Of a DNA stretch of 64,000 nt, positions 45,459 to 53,680 are shown piece by piece. The DNA lies in assembly GCF_016735585.2 (NCBI RefSeq), contig NZ_JAERSE020000001.1:372001-436000 (forward strand). Direction: 5' to 3'. This DNA is from Chryseobacterium tagetis (GTDB lineage Bacteria > Bacteroidota > Bacteroidia > Flavobacteriales > Weeksellaceae). The notes under the pieces are model-generated. The model saw nothing but the letters and a program-made list of their open reading frames with translations, was not told where the DNA came from and did not search any database. Each line of letters begins with the position of its first letter. The stretch's first letter is position 1. The position numbers and the translations under genes were made by a program.

Positions 45459-45517
45459 TAATTACAGAATAGCGCTAATGAATGCTTTGCTGTGAGGATG
45501 TGCAATCTCTATTTTTG
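45459..45517 (+). promoter_or_regulatory. Promoter and operator-like motif for the rightward short ORF
   Basis: TAATTACAGAATAGCGCTAA (45459-45478), eight bases, TTG (45487-45489), a 20-base spacer and TATTTTTG (45510-45517). The motif-to-promoter layout equals that of the surface protein gene at 41422, including the eight-base spacing, as expected for an activator site directly upstream of -33. Confidence 0.65.
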
Positions 45518-45540
45518 AAAGAATTTTTAAACATCAAATT

Positions 45541-45654
45541 ATGAAAAAAAATTATTTATCACCCGTTCTCTCTATGGTGCCATTCAATCTCATATCTGAA
45601 AGAGACATGTACCCCCAGTATATTCTATATAAACGAAAGAAAGATAATTATTAG
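45541..45654 (+). CDS. Short ORF (37 residues) with strong promoter
   Basis: ATG at 45541, 23 bases after the -7 box, encodes MKKNYLSPVLSMVPFNLISE onwards, 37 residues, to TAG 45652-45654. The leader TTTTTAAACATCAAATT and first codons ATGAAAAAAA equal those of the oppositely oriented ORF at 45006. The remainder of the two peptides differs. It might be a remnant of a secreted protein gene or a small protein. Confidence 0.35.
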   Translation: MKKNYLSPVLSMVPFNLISERDMYPQYILYKRKKDNY

Positions 45655-45785
45655 ACTAAGGTTATTTAGCTATCATGAGGTTACTTTCATTGTTACTTTA
45701 TTAAAGACATTAGGATAAAAATGAAATTCTTCATCCATTTACTGAAGGAAGAATGTAATGCTATTATTAATATACACATATTCTA

Positions 45786-45804
45786 TTGCTATATAATATA
45801 GCAA
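45786..45804. promoter_or_regulatory. Perfect palindrome upstream of the large surface protein gene
   Basis: TTGCTATATAATATAGCAA is a perfect 9+1+9 palindrome, 73 bases before the ATG at 45878. Such a compact site suits a dimeric repressor or activator. Confidence 0.45.
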
Positions 45805-45877
45805 CAACGATCCTGGTTACTTATCTCTTTAGCAGCTAAAAAATTAAAATTATTACAATTAATTTATTAAACATAAA

Positions 45878-48802
45878 ATGAAAAAAATTCTTTATATACT
45901 AACTTTATTTCTGCCTTTGGTTGTATTTTCTCAGGTTACTGTGAATGTAACTACAGCTCCCGATACCTGTGGAGGTACAGGTAGTGCAGCCTACAATATA
46001 GATGGGGCCACTGTGGGAGCAGAATTCGATTTTGTAATTTATAAATTGCCAGATACTACGACTCCTTACAGAACTACTACAGATATTCAGGTAACTTCTG
46101 CTTCATTTACCTATAATGAGCTCAACTTGCCTGCCGGAAGCTATAATTTAGTAGCATATCATCGTGATGGAGCATCTGTAACTCCGGTCAATACTTCCTT
46201 TACTGTCGCAAGTAATTTTACTGCGATTGCTTTTTCTTTGTCTCAAGCCTATGTATGTAGCGGAAGTGCTGTAACCGTAAATGTATCAGCAGGATCTCCG
46301 GCGACATACGAACTTAGGACAACGGCCAATACAGTCGTTATTGCTCCTCAGGCATCCAACGTTCTTACTCCGGTTTCTCCGGGTACCTATAATGTTATTG
46401 TAACTGATACTTGTGGTAATACAACTTCTCTAGGAATTACAGTAACAGCAGAGAATTTTACGGGATATGAAGCGGACAGATCAGTAGGTTTACCCAGTTT
46501 TTCCATAATGAGTGACTGTAATACGATTCACCATACTGAACGATTAAAATACAATAATGACATTAGTGCAGCTATACCCGCCCATCGTTTTCCTATTAAT
46601 GTGGAAATCATTATTGATAACCCGTTGGGAGGAGCCAATACTGTTATCAATCAAGTTTGGACATCCAATGCAGATAACAATAGTCAGGTAAATATCCCTT
46701 TTTACGAAGGATATACTTATAATTATGAAGTAACCTTTACAGATGCTTGTGGGATAGTTTATTCTAAAACTGATGCTATTGCGGCAATCCGTTCTTTTGA
46801 CCTTATCTCAAATAATGCTACCTGTGGAACAAAATATCTGGCAATAAATGGAATTAATTATCAGTATGCGCCAGTGGAGGTTACTTTTTCGAGTTATCCT
46901 TCAGGTTTTGATCCTGCGAATTTTAATACTGATTTTATTGCGGGTACTTATACGCATACTTATGCATCTGTGCCTGCATCCATTTCATTCGGAAGCTCAT
47001 CAACTTCGGGATTACCGGAGGGTAATTATACAGTTACTATGACTTCATGCGGAACAACGATCACTAAAAGTGTTACTGTTCAGAATACTGCTGTAATGTA
47101 TACTTTTGATTCATATACACTCCCTGGATGCGGAAATAGTGAGGGGAGTGCCTATATAAGAACAATGCTTAGTACAGGGCAGGTGGCTAATAATCCAATG
47201 ACTAATGTAATGATTATCTCTGCTCCGGCTGCCTTTGCTACTAATTATGGAGTATTGCCTTATAATGCTTCTGCTTATATTGCTTCTAATGGAAATTTTT
47301 ACATGAACTCGTTACCTGCTGGAAACTATACAATACAGGTTACAGGAACTTGTGGGAATGTTCAAAATACCAGCTTTACTATAGCTGGTGCAGATATTCA
47401 ATCGCCAACCGTAACTGTAGTTAATCATTGCGGTAGTTTTGATGTAACCTCTTCTATCTATTCAAATCTGGTATCTGAAACATTCTATCTACAGAAATAT
47501 TATCCGGCATCAGGACAATGGGGGCATCCTACTACAGGAGCACTGTATACCAATGGGGCAATACTTAGTACAACCACTGGTATTCTAATGAATAATGCCA
47601 ATACTACATTAGGATACGCGACGGCAACAGGGTTGGCAAACAATGTAACGGCATCCGGAGAATTTAGAGTGATTGTTGAATCCCAGGTATATGGGAATGC
47701 CTCTGCTTTTAATACGTATTGTAGAGATGTCATAAATACTTTTACAGTTGATCCCAACTTTTCCGTCACTCTTAGAGATTATTATGTAGTAAGCTGTGCA
47801 GACAATACCTATAATTTGGTCATTGATGCGGCAGGGGCAGCTCCTTTCGTCTATGAGATCATTGAGAAAGATGGTGTTGTTGTGAGTGTAAATAATGGAT
47901 CAGACCCTGTATTTACAGGTCTTACAAATGGCTTGTATAAAGTGCGTATTTCTGATGCTTGTGGTAATTCAGTTATTGTAACGGCCTTGGTTGTTCAGAA
48001 CAAATTACCGAAAATACAGATGTCTCCGGCACTTTGTGAAGGGAGTAACAGTAGTCTGTATGTAGATGGACTATCCTTTTTAACAGTTACATGGTTCAAA
48101 AATGGAGTAAATACCGGCGTTACAGGAAATGTGTACAATTTTACACCATTTACAGCTGCAGATTACGGAACATACAGTGCGGTATTGTCGTATGAACCTA
48201 ATACCAATGATTGTATCAACAATACACTATCCATTACTTTAGATTCATCCCTGCTTACTAATCCAAATGCAGGAACAGGTCAAACTGTGACGATTAATTC
48301 AAATACTCTTACAGGGGCACCGATCGATTTGTTTACATATCTTACAGGATCTCCTAATACCTATGGAGAATGGACTGAAACTACCAATCCAAGTAGTGGG
48401 TTATTGGTAGATCATAATTGGTATGGTGCTTTAGCTGCTGCCGGAACCTATACATTTACCTATACAGTTAATGGGATGTGTAGTGGATCTGATACATCTC
48501 AGGTAACAATTATTGTAACAGGAACTTGTACCCAGCCAGGAAATACCACTGGTACAGGTAACCCAACAAAAGTAGGAATCTCCCTTCATCAAACCCGACA
48601 GATCGGTTGGCCAGAAAATATAAATAATGGATATCTTACATTAGAATCTAATACTAAAGGCTTTGTCATTACACGTGTTCAGAATTCGGATACAATCACA
48701 GATCCGAAAGAGGGTATGATCATCTATGACATTGATGCGGCCTGTGTGAAATTATACAATGGTTCAACCTGGAATTGTATTCAAAGAAGTTGTAATAATT
48801 AA
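45878..48802 (+). CDS. Large secreted repeat protein, probable surface adhesin
   Basis: A 974-residue protein with signal peptide MKKILYILTLFLPLVVFSQ. Most of the length is Ser/Thr/Asn-rich beta sequence in ~80-100-residue units, each ending with a cysteine-containing strand such as VTDTCGNTTSLGITV, FTDACGIVYSKT, MTSCGTTITKSVTV, VTGTCGNVQNTSF and ISDACGNSVIVTALV, the look of Ig-like/SprB-type repeats of Bacteroidota surface adhesins. The end (GMIIYDIDAACVKLYNGSTW) is a short module also found at the end of the next protein; a standard T9SS C-terminal domain is not evident. It is followed 21 bases later by a 175-residue secreted protein. Confidence 0.8.
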   Translation: MKKILYILTLFLPLVVFSQVTVNVTTAPDTCGGTGSAAYNIDGATVGAEFDFVIYKLPDTTTPYRTTTDIQVTSASFTYNELNLPAGSYNLVAYHRDGASVTPVNTSFTVASNFTAIAFSLSQAYVCSGSAVTVNVSAGSPATYELRTTANTVVIAPQASNVLTPVSPGTYNVIVTDTCGNTTSLGITVTAENFTGYEADRSVGLPSFSIMSDCNTIHHTERLKYNNDISAAIPAHRFPINVEIIIDNPLGGANTVINQVWTSNADNNSQVNIPFYEGYTYNYEVTFTDACGIVYSKTDAIAAIRSFDLISNNATCGTKYLAINGINYQYAPVEVTFSSYPSGFDPANFNTDFIAGTYTHTYASVPASISFGSSSTSGLPEGNYTVTMTSCGTTITKSVTVQNTAVMYTFDSYTLPGCGNSEGSAYIRTMLSTGQVANNPMTNVMIISAPAAFATNYGVLPYNASAYIASNGNFYMNSLPAGNYTIQVTGTCGNVQNTSFTIAGADIQSPTVTVVNHCGSFDVTSSIYSNLVSETFYLQKYYPASGQWGHPTTGALYTNGAILSTTTGILMNNANTTLGYATATGLANNVTASGEFRVIVESQVYGNASAFNTYCRDVINTFTVDPNFSVTLRDYYVVSCADNTYNLVIDAAGAAPFVYEIIEKDGVVVSVNNGSDPVFTGLTNGLYKVRISDACGNSVIVTALVVQNKLPKIQMSPALCEGSNSSLYVDGLSFLTVTWFKNGVNTGVTGNVYNFTPFTAADYGTYSAVLSYEPNTNDCINNTLSITLDSSLLTNPNAGTGQTVTINSNTLTGAPIDLFTYLTGSPNTYGEWTETTNPSSGLLVDHNWYGALAAAGTYTFTYTVNGMCSGSDTSQVTIIVTGTCTQPGNTTGTGNPTKVGISLHQTRQIGWPENINNGYLTLESNTKGFVITRVQNSDTITDPKEGMIIYDIDAACVKLYNGSTWNCIQRSCNN

Positions 48803-48823
48803 TGACATTAAAATTTAATTAAA

Positions 48824-49351
48824 ATGAAAAAATATACATATAGTTTTTTTGTACTCTTTATATTTACGACCACGGCTATGGCACAAGTAGCAGTGGGAGG
48901 AGTACAGTCTGTAGAAGGAACAAGCACCATTCTGGATTTTAATAATACCCCTACCAATACCAATGGTATTATCCTTTCTGCTGTTTCATCGGCACCCACG
49001 TCTTTTACCTCGAGTAATAATGGAACATTCTTATTCGACAGGGCAGATAGTAAAGTTAAAATGTTTGAAAACAATACTTGGGTAGATCTTACAGATACAG
49101 GAAGTTCTACATCTATCACAGTGAATACATCATCTGAATCTTCTGAGCCACAAGGGGTTATTATAGGATCGAATACTAGCAATGCAACGGGGGTTTTGGT
49201 TTTGGAATCATCAAATAAAGCGCTTATTCTGCCCAGAATAGCAGATCCGCATTTAAATGTTCAAAAACCTTATCCCGGCATGATTTGCTATGATACAGTA
49301 AGTAAGACATTAGCTGCATTTGATGGAATTAATTGGAGCTACTGGAAGTAA
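48824..49351 (+). CDS. Small secreted surface protein
   Basis: 175 residues with signal peptide (MKKYTYSFFVLFIFTTTAMA). The body has an N-terminal segment QVAVGGVQSVEGTSTILDF like flavobacterial VGIGT-type tail-fibre-like proteins, and ends with GMICYDTVSKTLAAFDGINW, which matches the C-terminal module of the large protein upstream (GMIIYDIDAACVKLYNGSTW). The shared ending suggests a common assembly or attachment function. A terminator follows, so the two genes form one operon. Confidence 0.75.
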   Translation: MKKYTYSFFVLFIFTTTAMAQVAVGGVQSVEGTSTILDFNNTPTNTNGIILSAVSSAPTSFTSSNNGTFLFDRADSKVKMFENNTWVDLTDTGSSTSITVNTSSESSEPQGVIIGSNTSNATGVLVLESSNKALILPRIADPHLNVQKPYPGMICYDTVSKTLAAFDGINWSYWK

Positions 49352-49375
49352 CTAAGGGGTCATACTCATTAAAGA

Positions 49376-49407
49376 AGTCTCACAATATAAACTGTGAGGC
49401 TTTTTTT
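49376..49407 (+). terminator. Intrinsic terminator after the surface protein operon
   Basis: AGTCTCACA (49376-49384) pairs with TGTGAGGCT (49393-49401) with one G-T pair, followed by seven T. Confidence 0.85.
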
Positions 49408-49838
49408 ATTTAGAATATTCTGTATGTGGGAAAATGCATATTAATTTTGAAATTCTATAAATTTATTATAGAAAGATATAGATGTTTTATCCCCAAATCA
49501 ACTTTTAATATTCTTATTTGAGTATATAATCTTGAAAAATTAATTAGCTGATTCTGGTTAAAAAATAATGGATGTGTTTAAGAAAAGGCTTAGCTAGGAA
49601 GTAAGACAATGGTCAGTGAAAAAATCATAATGATTAACTCTCTTATTTTCAGATATTTTACGTAAATTAGAACATCTGAAGAAAAGTTTTTATGCAACAA
49701 TGAAGACTTTACAGGTCCACATTCAAACATTTTTACATTTCTTCTGTACACATAGATTTTTCAAATATGATTTAAAAAGATAAACACGGAATCGCCGAAC
49801 ACCGTATTCCAAAGTAGGCACTAAAAATTTATTCAGTT
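49408..49838. other. Gene-free gap before the HdeD-like gene
   Basis: A/T-rich with no gene. AACACGGAAT and AACACCGTAT near 49785-49806 are partly similar, and could be a regulator site; no clear promoter is seen. Confidence 0.4.
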
Positions 49839-50471
49839 ATGCCAAATCTATTAAAATCATTCAGGAACTCTGTCAAGCACTGGTATATTCCTCTTATACT
49901 GGGAATTATCTTTATTGTATGTGGAATTTATGTATTTTCTTCACCCCTTGGAACCTATATCGCATTATCACTCCTTTTCAGCGTATCTTTTATTGTTTCG
50001 GGGATATTTGATATCTTTTTTTCCGTTGAAAACCGAAAATCTATGAACGGTTGGGGATGGTATCTTGTAAGTGGACTTTTATCTTTGATTATGGGGATGT
50101 ATTTAGTGAGCTATCCTAAAATATCGATGGCAATACTCCCTTTCATTGTAGGATTTACGGTAATGTTTCGTTCATTCCAGTTATTGGGGATTTCTTTTGA
50201 TTTAAAAGATGCTCACGTACTTCGTTGGGGTAATCTTGCTATTTTTAGCATTCTTGGAATTATTTTATCTTTTATGCTATTGGCTAATCCGATATTTTCA
50301 GGAATGTCATTAGTGGTTCTTACTGGATTATCCTTTATTTTTGTAGGGATAGCTTCTGTAATTCTGGCTTTTGATCTTAAAAAGCTTAAAAATTTCCCTG
50401 ATAAGCTAGGTAAGGAAATAAAAGAAAAAATAGAAAATCTTCAGGAAGAAATTAATGAAAGGATGCGATAA
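49839..50471 (+). CDS. HdeD/DUF308-family membrane protein
   Basis: 210 residues with six membrane segments (WYIPLILGIIFIVCGIYVF, YIALSLLFSVSFIVSGIFDI, WYLVSGLLSLIMGMYLV, ILPFIVGFTVMFRSF, LAIFSILGIILSFMLL, SLVVLTGLSFIFVGIASVIL), the paired-helix pattern of HdeD, a family associated with acid stress in enterics. The C-terminal ~30 residues form a charged helix. Role in this phylum unknown; probably monocistronic. Confidence 0.87.
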   Translation: MPNLLKSFRNSVKHWYIPLILGIIFIVCGIYVFSSPLGTYIALSLLFSVSFIVSGIFDIFFSVENRKSMNGWGWYLVSGLLSLIMGMYLVSYPKISMAILPFIVGFTVMFRSFQLLGISFDLKDAHVLRWGNLAIFSILGIILSFMLLANPIFSGMSLVVLTGLSFIFVGIASVILAFDLKKLKNFPDKLGKEIKEKIENLQEEINERMR

Positions 50472-50502
50472 AATTAGGCTTCTTATAACTTATTCAAAAT
50501 AT

Positions 50503-50541
50503 AAAAAATAAACACTTCAAAAATGAAGTGTTTATTTTTTT
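50503..50541. terminator. Bidirectional terminator between convergent units
   Basis: AAAAAATAAACACTTCA (50503-50519) pairs with TGAAGTGTTTATTTTTT (50524-50540) around AAAA. A-run to the left and T-run to the right allow use in both directions. Confidence 0.88.
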
Positions 50542-50592
50542 AACAGTGAAAAGAGGAGGGGAAATGGATTTAAAAGCCTCCTGATTTTATGT

Positions 50593-52155
50593 TTATAGCT
50601 CTTCCTTATGATAAGGGCATCCTGCAGGTGGATTGGCAATACGCTCAGAAACAGAAGCAGTGGTTGTCATACTCATAGCAGGAGGTGCGTTGAAGAATTC
50701 CTGTTCAATTACTTTTCTCTGATCTGCCGGAATATCCTCTATTTTACGAAGCGTATTTACCTGAATGTGAGGCCAGCTTGTTGTACCACCGTCGTTTCCG
50801 AAATCAAATTCAAAGAATATGATCTGCTCATATTGTAGCTGAAGAATTTCTTTCCCATCTTCAATTACAGTTTCGATCCAAAGATTAAATTCTATTTCAA
50901 CTGTAGGTACAAAACGATTTACAAAAGGAACGTTTAGAATTCCGCCTTGTGCACCGGTGCTCATTCTTGAGGATAATTGAACAAGAACAAAATTTTCAAC
51001 ATTTTGTCCGCTCAGTGTATCTCTTAATCGCATATCCGGTCTTACACAATAAGGATATAATTCATTCGCAAGAATTCTTTGGGTATAGATTTTATTTGAA
51101 CCTTTATCATTTTCATCCGTTAAAGTTTCATGAACCCAAGCCGGAGCCGGTTCGTCAAGGTTAATGGGACCTCCACCACCTCCCATAGTGGGTGAGATCG
51201 CAAGATGAGGTGGATCCCAGGTTTTAATACCAGTAGGGAATTGCGGAGCGCCATTTCTAAGGTAATATTGCTTGTCGCCTTTATTTTCGGGCGTAATATC
51301 TCCCAATACAGTAATCGTGCTTCCATGAGGAATAACACCGCTTCTTGAGATCGAATAATCAGGGATGAAATAAGGTCCTTTGATTCCATCCATCGGCTTT
51401 ATTTCCTGTGCAGGAATGATCTCATAATATTGCTGTCCTTCTTTTAACTGGCTCAAAAGGATATATGAAGGGTTACCGTTTTCGTCTCTTACTTCAACCA
51501 ATGGCTCATTTCTGTAATCTCCTTTATAACCGTATTTTTCAAAATCTTCGGTAGAAAAAGCATGAATTCCGCGGTCTCTTTTGATGGTTTCTTCAGTTGC
51601 AGCGTAATTGTAAACATCACTTAACCAAAGATACATCCCGTTTTCTTCGTGAATTCCGGCGTACTGTAATTCAGATTGTCCTTCAACTTTATTTACACTT
51701 TTAATAGTTTGATCATATTTTACTGCCCCACAAAATAATTCGGTTGCACCGCCACGGTTACGAACACCGCCGGGAACAATTTCAAAGGTTAATTTTTCAA
51801 TATATTCTTCCGTATCAAAGCTGAATTTTCCCGGAATTGTTGATGGATTCGTCCCCGGAGAAGGCATGATCGTAGTGTGAATTCCGCTTCCCAGTGACGG
51901 TCTTGTTATATTTTTATTATAATTGGCATTATAACTTACCCAAGTTCCGTTGAGTGCTTCTAAAACACCATAATCAACATTATCTGCGATTTCCTGCAGG
52001 TTTTCTTCTCTGAATGGTCGTACAGGATCGTCAATTAAAAGTTTCGAATATCCTTTCATCAGACCCGCAAGATAACCTTGTTGATTCTCGGTGGGTTTTG
52101 GAGCTTTTAAAAGTTCACTTCCTTTTTCAAAAATTTCTTTTTCTTTTTTTAGCAT
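50593..52155 (-). CDS. Large protein of the GMC/VioB-type operon, possible lipocalin-like domain
   Basis: 520 residues without signal peptide. The central part (~70-190: VLEALNGTWVSYNANYN, then GKFSFDTEEYIEKLTFEIV, RNRGGATELFCGAVKYDQTI, GIHEENGMYLWLSDVY) reads like a heme- or lipid-binding beta-barrel of the nitrobindin/FABP type, only an impression. The ~410-470 segment (EIEFNLWIETVIEDGKEILQ, then EQIIFFEFDFGNDG) is beta-rich, and the end has CPYHKEE. It is the last gene of a four-gene operon with a ferritin-like protein, a GMC oxidoreductase and a small dehydrogenase subunit, and may modify or bind the same substrate. I do not recognise the family. Confidence 0.6.
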   Translation of the reverse strand: MLKKEKEIFEKGSELLKAPKPTENQQGYLAGLMKGYSKLLIDDPVRPFREENLQEIADNVDYGVLEALNGTWVSYNANYNKNITRPSLGSGIHTTIMPSPGTNPSTIPGKFSFDTEEYIEKLTFEIVPGGVRNRGGATELFCGAVKYDQTIKSVNKVEGQSELQYAGIHEENGMYLWLSDVYNYAATEETIKRDRGIHAFSTEDFEKYGYKGDYRNEPLVEVRDENGNPSYILLSQLKEGQQYYEIIPAQEIKPMDGIKGPYFIPDYSISRSGVIPHGSTITVLGDITPENKGDKQYYLRNGAPQFPTGIKTWDPPHLAISPTMGGGGGPINLDEPAPAWVHETLTDENDKGSNKIYTQRILANELYPYCVRPDMRLRDTLSGQNVENFVLVQLSSRMSTGAQGGILNVPFVNRFVPTVEIEFNLWIETVIEDGKEILQLQYEQIIFFEFDFGNDGGTTSWPHIQVNTLRKIEDIPADQRKVIEQEFFNAPPAMSMTTTASVSERIANPPAGCPYHKEEL

Positions 52156-52181
52156 AATGTTAAGTTTTTATGGTTGTTAAA

Positions 52182-53678
52182 TTAGTTTGTAGGATATTCA
52201 AAAGTAGGACCTGCGTTTTGAGTAGAAGTTAAAGGTTGGCTCATCAATCCGATTGCCTGTTCTTTCAGAGCGTACATATACATGATCGATTTTTCCAGTT
52301 CTTTTGCATTGCCTTCTACGGCAGCCTGAATGGCATCCAATAAGCTTTTATACGTTTGGTTAAATGCTTTTCCTTGTGCATACAGTTGTGGATTTGACTG
52401 ATAGTCTGCCATTTTTGGATTAGGTTTCATCGGATAAGCGGCGTTCCAGTCCACTGGAAGTGGTTTTCCAACGGGTGGAGTAGTGACAGGCATCATCCCG
52501 TTTTCATCGGTGAAAGGTCTATAATCTCCTCCCACATAAAAATGCTCGTGGAAAACTTCTTTAAATCTGAAATAATGCGCCAGTTCAGCACCTTCTTCAA
52601 ACTGAGACGGATCTACATCGAAAATAGAATCATCCGCACCTTCTCCCTGTCCTTTAATTTCCTGGAAAACAGCAATTACACCCGCTAAAGATTCCACGGC
52701 ATGTAATTTTCCGCCGCTTCCGTAATACTGTTCCGGACGGATCTGTTTTGCCGGATCTCCTGTAAAAATTCCACCAGTATTCAATTCTTTGAAATTTTGT
52801 GGAAATGTTCCGTGTTCTTTATAATAAGCAATGATTTGGAAAACAGTGATATAAAAGAATAAAACATCATAATATTCACCAATAGTGTGAACATTTTCCA
52901 TAATGAAACCTTTCATGTTTTCAAGAGTCCAATGATTGTTTTCCTGTACAGCAGCACTTTTGGCAAAAGAAACAGTCGGTTCAAATTCCTCATGGTATTT
53001 TGGAGCTTTTACCAAAGGACTGCTTGGACTTTCAATGGCGATGAATGTAGTGATGCTGTTTGTTGAGAATGTTTCTAACCCAACATAAAAATCAACATTC
53101 ATAGGTAATTTCATCGGATAAGAAGGGTAGTTCTGAGGTCTGTTTACAGAAGGCTGGATATTTACCGCATTCATGACATTACAAACCATGATCATGTGAA
53201 GCATTTCTTCTACGGCAACACTTCGGATGATCTGTGATGCCAATGCATTGGTTCCGTCTTTAATTGAGTACAAAGCGGTAAGATAAGGAGGAATCGTAGA
53301 GTGCTCGATCAAAATTGCGGTTTGCAAAAGATCCTGTAAAATAGGACGGTAATCAAGATTTTCTAAACCTCCTTTTTTTGTTTCCAAATTTGTTTTAGCA
53401 GATAAATCAGCAGGTTGTAATTCTGAAATTACCCCGGCAAACTGCGAACTTAAATAATCATTAAATTCCTTGATCTGGTCATTTAATAAAAGATTTGTCA
53501 GAGTTTTGCTGTGGTATTTTAAACCTTCAATCCAATCTGCTTTACTGATTGAGGTATCAAATAATAAGGATTGTAATGAAAGGGATTCTGCTACGGCGGC
53601 ATTTCTGCCCATAAGATTTGATCCTTTTGCGAAAGAAGTTTCCTGAGGTTCTGTTTTATTGATAAGTCTTTGTCTCAT
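52182..53678 (-). CDS. VioB-type ferritin-like protein (iminophenyl-pyruvate-dimer-synthase-like)
   Basis: 498 residues. Residues ~115-330 form a ferritin-like four-helix domain of the VioB N-terminal type: DLLQTAILIEHSTIPPYLTA with Glu125 and His126, and AVEEMLHMIMVCNVMN with Glu158 and His161, the E...ExxH pattern of metal-binding ferritin folds. A second EGAELAHYFRFKEVFHEHFY segment may add ligands. In violacein synthesis VioB couples two indole-3-pyruvate imines, but relatives outside that pathway exist beside GMC oxidoreductases, as here. Gene order (small subunit-GMC-VioB-like-unknown) with gaps of 2-26 bases supports one operon. Confidence 0.8.
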   Translation of the reverse strand: MRQRLINKTEPQETSFAKGSNLMGRNAAVAESLSLQSLLFDTSISKADWIEGLKYHSKTLTNLLLNDQIKEFNDYLSSQFAGVISELQPADLSAKTNLETKKGGLENLDYRPILQDLLQTAILIEHSTIPPYLTALYSIKDGTNALASQIIRSVAVEEMLHMIMVCNVMNAVNIQPSVNRPQNYPSYPMKLPMNVDFYVGLETFSTNSITTFIAIESPSSPLVKAPKYHEEFEPTVSFAKSAAVQENNHWTLENMKGFIMENVHTIGEYYDVLFFYITVFQIIAYYKEHGTFPQNFKELNTGGIFTGDPAKQIRPEQYYGSGGKLHAVESLAGVIAVFQEIKGQGEGADDSIFDVDPSQFEEGAELAHYFRFKEVFHEHFYVGGDYRPFTDENGMMPVTTPPVGKPLPVDWNAAYPMKPNPKMADYQSNPQLYAQGKAFNQTYKSLLDAIQAAVEGNAKELEKSIMYMYALKEQAIGLMSQPLTSTQNAGPTFEYPTN

Positions 53679-53680
53679 GA

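Larger units (their letters stand above)
44420..45877. other. 1.45-kb gap with two short ORFs and regulatory sites but no long gene
   Basis: No ORF of usual length is convincing on either strand. Within it are two ORFs of 37 residues on opposite strands, two promoters with a shared upstream motif, a 9-bp hairpin (45110-45137) and a palindrome (45786-45804), listed separately. 44420-44892 shows nothing I can support. Confidence 0.6.

Noticed and set aside
49785..49806. Operator-like direct repeat AACACGGAAT / AACACCGTAT
   Set aside because: The similarity is partial (8 of 10) and short, and spacing to a promoter is unclear; chance cannot be excluded.
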